Origin: Gemmatimonadales bacterium
Lineage (GTDB): Bacteria > Gemmatimonadota > Gemmatimonadetes > Gemmatimonadales > GWC2-71-9
Reading direction: 5' to 3'
Assembly (NCBI GenBank): GCA_013812695.1
Contig: JACCSZ010000370.1
Location: 1-20,306, forward strand
DNA: 20,306 nucleotides
The position numbers were made by a program, and so were the translations under genes. Shown one piece after another: positions 13,753-20,306 of this stretch. Under the pieces are notes generated by a model. It saw nothing but the letters and a program-made list of their open reading frames with translations. It had not been told where the DNA came from and made no database searches. The stretch's first letter is position 1; each line of letters starts with the position of its first letter.

Positions 13753-15201
13753 ATGGCGGACTCGAAGGCGCTGACTACGCGCGCCGCGGACTTCAGTGCC
13801 TGGTACAACGAGCTGATCGCCCGCGCGCAGCTGGCGGACTACAGCCCGGTGCGCGGGTGCATGGTCATCCGGCCGAACGGCTACGCCATCTGGGAGCAGA
13901 TGCAGCGCGCGCTCGATCAGATGTTCAAGGATACGGGCCACCAGAATGCGTACTTCCCGCTCTTCATCCCGCAGAGCTTCCTCGCGCGCGAGGCGGAGCA
14001 CGTGGAGGGCTTCGCGCCCGAGACGGCGGTCGTGACCCATGGCGGCGGCAAGGAGCTGGAGGAGCCGCTGGTGGTCCGGCCGACGTCCGAGACGATCATT
14101 TACGCCATGTACGCCAAGTGGATCCAGAGCTACCGCGACCTCCCGCTCCTGATCAACCAGTGGGCCAACGTCGTACGCTGGGAAATGCGGACCCGGCTGT
14201 TCCTCAGGACCACCGAGTTTCTCTGGCAGGAGGGCCACACCGCCCACGCCACCGAAGCCGAGGCCGAGGAGGAAGCGCGGCGGATGCTGGGCGTGTACCG
14301 GACCTTCATGGAGGACTGGATGAGCATGCCGGTCCTCACCGGCCGGAAGACCGACAGTGAGCGATTCGCCGGCGCGCTGCGCACGTACAGCTGCGAAGCG
14401 CTGATGCAGGACAACAAGGCGCTGCAGGCGGGCACGAGCCACAACCTCGGCCAGAACTTCTCGCGCGCGTTCGAGGTAACCTTCCAGACCGCGGCGGGCG
14501 ACCTCGACCATGTCTGGAACACCTCCTGGGGCGTGTCGACCCGGCTGGTGGGCGCGCTGATCATGGTCCATGGCGACGATGCCGGCCTGGTCTGTCCTCC
14601 CCGGCTGGCGCAGTACCAGGTCGTGATCGTGCCGATCCACCGGACCGACGACGAGCGCGCGACCGTGCTCGAGGCGGCGGACCGGGTCCGACGCGAGCTG
14701 GCCGCCTCGGGCGTGCGGGTGCACCTCGACGCGCGGGACGGGATGAAGCCGGGCGCCAAGTACTACGAGTGGGAAGGCCGCGGCGTCCCGCTCCGGCTGG
14801 AGGTCGGTCCGCGGGACGTGGCGGCGGGGTCGGTCGTCCTCGCGCGGCGGACGGGGGGGAAGAAGGAGACCCTGGCGATCGCCGATCTACCGGCGCGCGT
14901 GCACGAGGCGATGGACCGCATGCAGGCCGAGCTGCTCGCCTCGGCGCTCGCCCGGCGCGACAGCGCCAGCATCCGAGGTGCGACCAAGGAACAGTTCCTC
15001 GCGCACGTGGAGGCCAACGCTGGCTTGGTCTATGCCGGCTTTTGTGGACGGGGCGAGTGCGAGGCCGACATCAAGGAGCAGACCAAGGCGACGATTCGCG
15101 TGCTGCCCGACGAGGAGTTCCGGTCGCCCGAAGCGCCGGAGCGCTGCATGTGGTGTGGACGTCCGAGCGTCGCCGAGGCGGTGTGGGCCAAAGCGTACTG
15201 A
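13753..15201 (+). CDS. proS: Proline-tRNA ligase, archaeal/eukaryote-like type (class IIa, no editing insertion)
   Basis: The enzyme charges tRNA-Pro. At 482 residues it is the short ProRS type that lacks the INS editing domain of the E. coli enzyme. The proline/ATP site segment VVRPTSETIIYAMYAKW is around 107-123 and motif 2, VRWEMRTRLFLRTTEFLWQ, around 141-159. An anticodon domain follows, then a C-terminal zinc-type domain with Cys431, Cys436, Cys465 and Cys468. The chain ends AKAY; a C-terminal Tyr reaching towards the active site is known in the Thermus enzyme of this type. The start is set by GAGGAG five bases before the ATG. The 3' end overlaps the lysA start by 19 bases, in another frame. 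Confidence 0.96.
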   Translation: MADSKALTTRAADFSAWYNELIARAQLADYSPVRGCMVIRPNGYAIWEQMQRALDQMFKDTGHQNAYFPLFIPQSFLAREAEHVEGFAPETAVVTHGGGKELEEPLVVRPTSETIIYAMYAKWIQSYRDLPLLINQWANVVRWEMRTRLFLRTTEFLWQEGHTAHATEAEAEEEARRMLGVYRTFMEDWMSMPVLTGRKTDSERFAGALRTYSCEALMQDNKALQAGTSHNLGQNFSRAFEVTFQTAAGDLDHVWNTSWGVSTRLVGALIMVHGDDAGLVCPPRLAQYQVVIVPIHRTDDERATVLEAADRVRRELAASGVRVHLDARDGMKPGAKYYEWEGRGVPLRLEVGPRDVAAGSVVLARRTGGKKETLAIADLPARVHEAMDRMQAELLASALARRDSASIRGATKEQFLAHVEANAGLVYAGFCGRGECEADIKEQTKATIRVLPDEEFRSPEAPERCMWCGRPSVAEAVWAKAY

Positions 15202-16481
15202 CCGACACGCGCTTCGCCGAGGCGGGACTGGCCCGGGAGGGCGCCACGCTCCATCTGGGCGGCGTGGCCCTCTCCACCATCGCCACACGGGTCGGCACGC
15301 CGGTCTACGTCTACAATGCCGAGGCGATCCGGGAGCGGTACCACGCGCTCGACCAGGCACTGGCCGCCGTGCCGCACCGGATCTGCTACGCGGTCAAGGC
15401 CAACAGCACGCTCGCCGTGCTGCGGATCCTGCGCGACCTCGGCGCGGGTGCGGACATCGTCTCAGCGGGCGAGATGTCGCGCGCGGTGGCGGCCGGATTC
15501 GCGCCGGACCGCGTCGTCTTCAGCGGGGTCGGGAAGGCGGCCAGCGAGCTCCGACAGGCGGTGCGGGCCCGACTCGGGCACCTCAACGTCGAGTCGGTCG
15601 AGGAGCTCCACTGCCTGGGGAAGATCGCGAACGCGGAACAGATGGACGTGTCGGTCGGCATCCGGGTCAATCCGGACGTGACCACCGATACCCATCCCTA
15701 TATCTCGACCGGCAAGACCGGCATCAAGTTCGGCGTGCCGGCCGATCAGGTGCCGGCCGCCGCGGCGTTCATTGCCCGGCACCCGCGGCTGCAGCTTACC
15801 ACCCTGGCCATGCATCTTGGCAGTCAGCTCTCGGACACGGAGCCGTTTCGCCAGGGCATCGCTCACCTGCTCGCGCTTGCCGCCCGCCTTCAGGCGGGGG
15901 ACGGTCACCCGATCCGGGTCATCGACATCGGTGGCGGCCTGGCCATTCGCTACGCCGATGAGCCGTCGATGGACCCGGCCAGATTCGCCGCCGCGGTCGT
16001 GCCGCTGCTGGAGCCCAGCGGCTACACGGTGTACCTCGAGCCCGGGCGGTTCCTGGTCGGGAGCGCCGGCGTGCTGGTGACCGAAGTGCTCTACCGGAAA
16101 CATTCGGGCGGCAAGGAGTTCGTGGTGGTGGATGCCGGGATGAACGACCTCGTCCGTCCGAGCCACTACCAGGCGTATCACGAAATCGTGGAGCTCGAGA
16201 CCCGCACCGCGGAGACAGTGCGCGCGGACATCGTAGGGCCGGTCTGTGAAACGGGTGATTTCCTGGCGCTCGACCGCGTGGTGCCGGACGTGCGGGCGGG
16301 CGAGCGGCTGGCCGTGCTGGGCGCGGGCGCGTACGGATTCGCCATGGCTTCGAACTACAACACGCGGCCGCGTCCGGCGGAGGTCGTCGTCGATGGCGAC
16401 GTGTGGTGGGTGGCGCGCGCGCGGGAGCGGGTGGAAGACCTCTACCGGGGCGAGCTGATGTCGCCCACCGGGAGCGCGTAA
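15183..16481 (+). CDS. lysA: Diaminopimelate decarboxylase
   Basis: LysA decarboxylates meso-diaminopimelate to lysine using PLP, the last step of lysine synthesis. The 432-residue protein has the PLP lysine in CYAVKANS (Lys72), the AMHLGSQ substrate/PLP segment, the phosphate-binding glycine loop DIGGGLAIRY, LEPGRFLVG, and the dimer-partner catalytic Cys355 in GPVCETGD, followed by GAYGFAMASNYN. No ATG exists near the N-terminus. GTG 15183, inside the end of proS with GAGG four bases upstream, is the best start. A CTG at 15198 overlapping the proS stop (CTGA) is the other possibility and would shorten the protein by five residues. Its substrate is also a wall precursor. guaA begins four bases after its stop. 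Confidence 0.95.
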   Translation: MGQSVLTDTRFAEAGLAREGATLHLGGVALSTIATRVGTPVYVYNAEAIRERYHALDQALAAVPHRICYAVKANSTLAVLRILRDLGAGADIVSAGEMSRAVAAGFAPDRVVFSGVGKAASELRQAVRARLGHLNVESVEELHCLGKIANAEQMDVSVGIRVNPDVTTDTHPYISTGKTGIKFGVPADQVPAAAAFIARHPRLQLTTLAMHLGSQLSDTEPFRQGIAHLLALAARLQAGDGHPIRVIDIGGGLAIRYADEPSMDPARFAAAVVPLLEPSGYTVYLEPGRFLVGSAGVLVTEVLYRKHSGGKEFVVVDAGMNDLVRPSHYQAYHEIVELETRTAETVRADIVGPVCETGDFLALDRVVPDVRAGERLAVLGAGAYGFAMASNYNTRPRPAEVVVDGDVWWVARARERVEDLYRGELMSPTGSA

Positions 16482-16485
16482 TCGA

Positions 16486-18042
16486 GTGGCGCACCACCAC
16501 GACGGCATACTGATCATCGACTTCGGGTCGCAGTACACCCAGCTCATCGCCCGCAGGGTGCGGGAAGCGCACGTGTACTGTGAGATCCACCCGCCTTCCC
16601 GATCGGTGAGCTGGATCCGCGAGTGGCGGCCCAAGGGGATCATCCTCTCGGGCGGCCCGAATTCGGTCTACGGCGAGAGCGTGCCGACGGCGGACCCCGC
16701 GCTGCTCGAGCTCGGGACGCCGGTGCTCGGGCTGTGCTACGGCATGCAGCTCCTGGCCCATCTCTCCGGCGGCACCGTCACGCGCGCGTCCCGCCGCGAG
16801 TACGGCCGCGCGAGCCTGACCGTCGAGGGCGGACGACTGTTCCGCGGCTTCGGCTGTGGCGAGCAGACCCCGGTCTGGATGAGCCACGGCGACCATGTGG
16901 ACGCGGCGCCCCCCGGATATCGGGTGACCGCCTCGAGCGACAACAGTCCGGTGGCCGCGTTCGAGCACGTCGAGCTGCCATTGTTCGGCGTGCAGTTCCA
17001 CCCCGAAGTCGCGCACACGCCGCGCGGCGGCGAGATCCTCAACAATTTCCTGTTCGAGATCTGCGGGGCCGCGCCCGACTGGACGCCGGGGCATTTCGTG
17101 GAATCCGAGATCGCCCGGGTACGGGAGCTGGTCGGCCCGGACCGGCGCGTGATCTGCGGCCTGTCCGGCGGCGTCGACTCCTCGGTCGCGGCGGTCCTGG
17201 TGCACCGGGCCGTCGGCGACCGGCTCACCTGCATCTTCGTCGACCACGGGCTGCTCCGGCTGCACGAGCGCGAGCAGGTGGAAGCCACCTTTCGGCGTCA
17301 CCTCGGCATCGATCTGCGCGTGGTGGACGCGAGCGCGCAGTTCCTCGATCGTCTCGCCGGCGTGGCGGACCCGGAGGACAAGCGCCGCCGGATCGGGCAC
17401 ACGTTCATCGACGTGTTCGAGGCCGAGGCGCGCTCGGTCGGGACGGACGTCGGCTTCCTCGTGCAGGGGACGCTGTATCCCGACGTCATCGAGTCGCTCG
17501 CCCCGCGGGGCGGGCCGTCGGTGACGATCAAGACGCATCATAACGTGGGCGGCCTGCCCGAGCGGCTTCCTTTCGCGCTGCTCGAGCCGCTCCGCGAGCT
17601 CTTCAAGGATGAGGTACGGCAGGTGGGTCGCGAGCTGGGTCTGCCCGAGGAGATGGTGGGCCGCCACCCATTCCCGGGACCCGGTCTGGCCATCCGCATC
17701 CTCGGTGAGGTCACGGCCGAGGGGTTGGAGATTCTGCGCCGCGCGGATCACATCTACATCGAGGAAATCCGCGCCGCCGGCCTGTACGACGACATCTGGC
17801 AGGCGTTCTCGGTCTTGCTCCCGATCCGATCCGTGGGCGTGCAGGGCGACTTCCGGAGCTACGACCAGGTTATCGCGCTCCGGGCCGTCACGAGCCGCGA
17901 CGGGATGACCGCCGACTGGTACGCATTCCCGCCGGAGACGCTTGCCCGGATCTCGAATCGGATCGCGAACGAGGTCGATGGCGTCAACCGCGTGGTGTAC
18001 GATGTGAGCTCCAAGCCCCCCGCCACGATCGAATGGGAATGA
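16486..18042 (+). CDS. guaA: GMP synthase (glutamine-hydrolysing)
   Basis: GuaA converts XMP to GMP with ATP and glutamine. The 518-residue protein has a class I glutamine amidotransferase domain (about 1-195) with the triad Cys84 (GLCYGMQ), His172 and Glu174 (FHPEV). A PP-loop ATP pyrophosphatase domain follows, with SGGVDSS from residue 227, and then the C-terminal dimerisation domain ending VVYDVSSKPPATIEWE, the standard GMP synthase end. The segment RHPFPGPGLAIRILGE is also a family signature. Length is the family norm. The GTG start is four bases after lysA; a GGAG lies 11 bases upstream, inside the lysA 3' end. The stop overlaps the start of the thioesterase gene. Confidence 0.97.
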   Translation: MAHHHDGILIIDFGSQYTQLIARRVREAHVYCEIHPPSRSVSWIREWRPKGIILSGGPNSVYGESVPTADPALLELGTPVLGLCYGMQLLAHLSGGTVTRASRREYGRASLTVEGGRLFRGFGCGEQTPVWMSHGDHVDAAPPGYRVTASSDNSPVAAFEHVELPLFGVQFHPEVAHTPRGGEILNNFLFEICGAAPDWTPGHFVESEIARVRELVGPDRRVICGLSGGVDSSVAAVLVHRAVGDRLTCIFVDHGLLRLHEREQVEATFRRHLGIDLRVVDASAQFLDRLAGVADPEDKRRRIGHTFIDVFEAEARSVGTDVGFLVQGTLYPDVIESLAPRGGPSVTIKTHHNVGGLPERLPFALLEPLRELFKDEVRQVGRELGLPEEMVGRHPFPGPGLAIRILGEVTAEGLEILRRADHIYIEEIRAAGLYDDIWQAFSVLLPIRSVGVQGDFRSYDQVIALRAVTSRDGMTADWYAFPPETLARISNRIANEVDGVNRVVYDVSSKPPATIEWE

Positions 18043-18542
18043 GCCGTCCGCGCGCCGTCACGCTGCGATTCCTCGCCGAGCCCGCCCACGTCAACTTCGG
18101 CGGCAAGGTTCACGGTGGCGCCGTGATGAAGTGGATCGATCAAGTCGGCTACACCTGCGCCGCCGGCTGGACCGGCGGCTACTGCGTGACGCTGTACGTC
18201 GGCGGGCTGCACTTCATCAGCCCGATCAGGGTGGGCGAGGTCGTCGAGCTGCGATCGCTGGTCATCCACACGGGCAGGACGAGCCTCCACATCGCCATCG
18301 ACATCTACGCCCGGGACCCCAAATCGCCGGCGCTCACGCGCACGGGCCACTGCGTGATCGTGTTCGTGGCGCTCGACGACGACGGACGACCGAAGCCGGT
18401 GCCGAGCTGGACGCCCGTGTCGGACACCGACCGCGCCTTGCAGGCGTATGCACTGCGATTGATCGAGCTGCGCAAGCTGATGGACGCGGAGCTCGAGTCG
18501 CACCTCGGGTTGCTGGAGCGGTCGACTGCGGACGCGGGGTAG
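18033..18542 (+). CDS. Hotdog-fold acyl-CoA thioesterase (YciA/ACOT-like)
   Basis: This is a single hotdog domain of about 167-169 residues. The signature VNFGGKVHGGAVMKWIDQVGY has the Asn, the GG pair over the hotdog helix and an Asp (Asp34 counted from ATG 18039) placed as in YciA/ACOT-type acyl-CoA thioesterases. Later segments (GLHFISPIRVGEVVELRSLV, TGRTSLHIAI, GHCVIVFVALDDDGRP) fit the same family. It should hydrolyse acyl-CoA to free acid and CoA; chain-length preference cannot be read from the sequence. ATG 18033 and ATG 18039 both lie within guaA; 18039 gives an ATGA overlap with the guaA stop and is quite likely the true one. It is the last gene of the run, converging on the minus-strand gene. 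Confidence 0.88.
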   Translation: MGMSRPRAVTLRFLAEPAHVNFGGKVHGGAVMKWIDQVGYTCAAGWTGGYCVTLYVGGLHFISPIRVGEVVELRSLVIHTGRTSLHIAIDIYARDPKSPALTRTGHCVIVFVALDDDGRPKPVPSWTPVSDTDRALQAYALRLIELRKLMDAELESHLGLLERSTADAG

Positions 18543-18611
18543 GTGGGGGCATAGCACGCTTATGACGATCCTTCGCTCCGCTCAGAATGACAACGCCGAC
18601 CCCCCAGCCTA
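18540..18611. repeat. Inverted arms joining the two facing stop codons; possible two-way terminator
   Basis: TAGGTGGGGG (18540-18549) pairs with CCCCCAGCCTA (18601-18611) over ten base pairs with one bulged base. The arms include the TAG stop of the thioesterase gene and, on the other strand, the TAG stop of the GWxTD-like gene. Element A copy 2 sits in the loop. No T-run is seen beside it, so termination activity is only a guess. Confidence 0.35.
18567..18591 (-). repeat. Dispersed hairpin repeat, element A copy 2
   Basis: On the minus strand this 25-base unit equals copy 1 (2473-2497) except for one base in an arm (ATTCT instead of ATCCT). The change turns one G-C pair of the stem into a G-T pair, so the RNA form still folds. 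It lies in the 66-base gap between two converging genes, that is, at the 3' ends of both. Confidence 0.8.
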
Positions 18612-20306
18612 CCGATTATCTTTGACCACCCGGAACCCGCGACGGCGCATCTCGACCCGCCCGTCGCCCCCACTCACCTTGACCTCGACGACGTAGCGCC
18701 CCGGCTTGAATCGGCGGAGCTGCAGCGTGCGGTGGGCACGGATGACCTCGGCGGCCGCCGGCTCCTCGAATGCGAGGGTCACGACCGGGCGCTGGTCCAC
18801 GCGCCCGGGCTCCCCGCGCACCCGGAAGACGGCGATCTCGTGCCGGTACGAGGCGCGCGCCGCGGCTCCCGAGGCCTCGTAGTACAGCTCCAGGTCGCTG
18901 CCCTCCACGAATAGGTCGAACGGGGTGAGCAACACCGTGTCCGCGGGCGCAGCCAGCCACCGCGCGCTTGCCGCGTGCACCCCGAGCGCCAAGTCGCTGA
19001 GCGAGAGCGCCGGGCCCGTCGCGGCGACGCGCACGGTGTCACGCGGCAGCACCACCCCGGCGTCGGCTCCCTGCTCGATCGCCGCGCGCCATACCCATCG
19101 GCCCGCCTGCACCGGCAACTCCACCCGTCCGATCAGGTACTGCCCCCGTGAGAGCGGCCCGTCGAGGCGAAACTCGATCGTCGTGTCCGCCTCCGCGACC
19201 GCCCGCTCCGCGCCATCGAGCGCCACCACGCGGACGCGCACCGGATACGTCGAGCCGCCGTCCGCGCCCGCCGTCGCAGTCTCGGCCGGTCCAATGGCGA
19301 AGACGAAATGCGACAGCGGCAGCCCGTCGCGGTGGCCTACGGCCACGAGGTCGGCGTAGGCGGTCAGTCGCCGTGCGTACTGCAACTCGTACGTGTCGGT
19401 GGCGGTGCCATACTCGATGCTCGCGCGTCCGACGCCGCGCTCGCGCGCGCGCGCGCGCGCGGCGCCATTCGGCCCCCAGTGCAGCATGCGACCGTAGAGG
19501 GGGGTCAGCGTCTGACGCGACAGCAGCAACTGATCCACCGTCGCACCCGCCGCGCCGTGAAGATCGAGCACGCTCTCGACGAGCCGGTAATCGTACAGAT
19601 CGCCGCCACCGGCGTCGTCGTAGCCCGCGCTGAAATGGAAGAGCAGATCGCCGTCCGCCCGGTCATAGCGCCAGGTTTCGTTGGGCATCAGCCCGAAAAC
19701 GAACGGCCGGAGGCGGGAGGCCGGCTCGCCGTGGCGGACGTAGATGACCCCGCGATCGTCGAGCTCCTCGCTGCCCGAGCGGTAGGCGTCCCGCCCCCCG
19801 TAGAACCGCCGGAACACCGTCAGGGCGAAGTGCCGGCGAGCGTAGAGCAGCCGACGGTAGTGCTCGCGCACCCGCTCCCCGCCGCGACGGAGGTCAGCCT
19901 GGTCCCGTCCGGTCCAGAAGTCCTTAAGGAACGCCGCCCGCTCGGCCCCCTGCGCACTATCGAATCTGACGAGATCGGCCTCCGGGGCGATCGGCGCGAG
20001 ATCGGCGCGGTACGCCGCTACGACCGCCGAGTCATCCTCCGCGGCGGCCTCGATATAGGCGGAATCACCGCCGGCCGCGCCGGCGGCCAGCCTCGTACGC
20101 GCCAACTCCAGCCGCGCCAGTGACGCGTCGGTGCCCGAGCCCAACCCGGCGGCACGAGCAAACACCGCGGCGGCGGAATCGGCATCGCCGGCAGCGCGCT
20201 CGAGACGCCCGCGCGCGAGCAGCAGATCGGCCGGTGGTGCTGCCAACGCGCGCGCGGTCTCGCGGAGCGCGTCACGGGCGGGCGCATAGTGCGCGGTGTC
20301 GTGGAG
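18609..20306 (-). CDS. TPR and GWxTD-like domain protein, N-terminus cut by window end
   Basis: The frame is open through the window edge, so the true start is outside; 565 C-terminal residues are visible. The first 70 or so look like TPR helices (LARGRLERAAGDADSAAAVF, Ala-rich). Residues about 126-240 resemble the GWxTD domain: FLKDFWTGRD, then REHYRRLLYARRHF, then LDDRGVIYVRHGEP and NETWRY. In typical members the central part reads Gly-Trp-x-Thr-Asp-Arg-Gly; here it is EELDDRG, so the naming motif itself is degenerate. The rest (about 270-565) looks beta-rich and ends in KPGRYVVEVKVSGGDGRVEMRRRGFRVVKDNR. The function of GWxTD proteins is not known to me. A (CG)10 run at 19442-19461 encodes part of an Ala-Arg repeat. 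Confidence 0.75.
   Translation of the reverse strand, partial: LHDTAHYAPARDALRETARALAAPPADLLLARGRLERAAGDADSAAAVFARAAGLGSGTDASLARLELARTRLAAGAAGGDSAYIEAAAEDDSAVVAAYRADLAPIAPEADLVRFDSAQGAERAAFLKDFWTGRDQADLRRGGERVREHYRRLLYARRHFALTVFRRFYGGRDAYRSGSEELDDRGVIYVRHGEPASRLRPFVFGLMPNETWRYDRADGDLLFHFSAGYDDAGGGDLYDYRLVESVLDLHGAAGATVDQLLLSRQTLTPLYGRMLHWGPNGAARARARERGVGRASIEYGTATDTYELQYARRLTAYADLVAVGHRDGLPLSHFVFAIGPAETATAGADGGSTYPVRVRVVALDGAERAVAEADTTIEFRLDGPLSRGQYLIGRVELPVQAGRWVWRAAIEQGADAGVVLPRDTVRVAATGPALSLSDLALGVHAASARWLAAPADTVLLTPFDLFVEGSDLELYYEASGAAARASYRHEIAVFRVRGEPGRVDQRPVVTLAFEEPAAAEVIRAHRTLQLRRFKPGRYVVEVKVSGGDGRVEMRRRGFRVVKDNR
19442..19461. repeat. (CG)10 alternating dinucleotide run
   Basis: Twenty bases of strict CG alternation lie inside the minus-strand GWxTD-like gene and encode an alternating Ala-Arg stretch. 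Such runs can slip in replication and adopt Z-DNA. It is in frame here. Confidence 0.9.

Noticed and set aside
14769..15182. Possible fusion of extra sequence to the LysA N-terminus
   Set aside because: This is the proS 3' end read in another frame. Its composition is Arg/Gly-rich without a domain, and LysA is complete from 15183.
1..20306. Defence system, biosynthetic cluster, prophage or integrated element
   Set aside because: All large genes are recognisable core functions; no integrase, transposase, toxin-antitoxin pair, tRNA attachment site or change in gene style was seen.

Overview
The window is high-GC bacterial chromosome, almost fully coding, with core housekeeping genes and no phage, transposase, plasmid, CRISPR, tRNA or rRNA sequence that I can see. 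Gene content and protein style (MreBCD-PBP2-RodA next to dut/ald, an archaeal-type ProRS, a TPR plus GWxTD-like protein, Ala/Asp/Ser-rich tails) suggest Gemmatimonadota or a near relative. That placement is an inference from general resemblance; no marker rRNA is present.

Layout. (1) 1-4115, plus strand: the 3' part of pnp, an M16 zinc peptidase, ald (alanine dehydrogenase) and dut (dUTPase). (2) 4173-9939: a tight cell-shape/elongasome operon, mreB-mreC-mreD-mrdA(PBP2)-rodA, with ATGA overlaps at three... of its junctions or gaps of a few bases. (3) 10044-12290: accD (acetyl-CoA carboxylase beta) and folC, separated by a strong intrinsic terminator. (4) 12319-18542: hisS, proS, lysA, guaA and a hotdog thioesterase; the last four are overlapping or nearly so. 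(5) 18609-20306, minus strand: the C-terminal part of a TPR/GWxTD-like protein, converging on the thioesterase gene.

How the genes work together. MreB filaments, MreC and MreD, the transpeptidase PBP2 and the glycosyltransferase RodA form the lateral wall synthesis machine. lysA makes lysine by decarboxylating the wall precursor diaminopimelate, and ald interconverts alanine and pyruvate. accD starts fatty acid synthesis; folC, guaA and dut serve folate and nucleotide metabolism; hisS and proS charge tRNA; pnp degrades RNA.

The least ordinary content is between the genes. Every non-coding gap longer than 60 bases holds a short repeat or hairpin that looks like a dispersed element: two copies of a 25-base hairpin unit (element A), a 92-base inverted CACAGAG-type element (B), a tandem CACGAAGG element (C) built on the same scaffold as B, and an imperfect hairpin after rodA. 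Element A supplies the stop codon of the M16 gene and element C supplies the Shine-Dalgarno sequence of folC. I found no undescribed gene system here; the repeats are the best lead.
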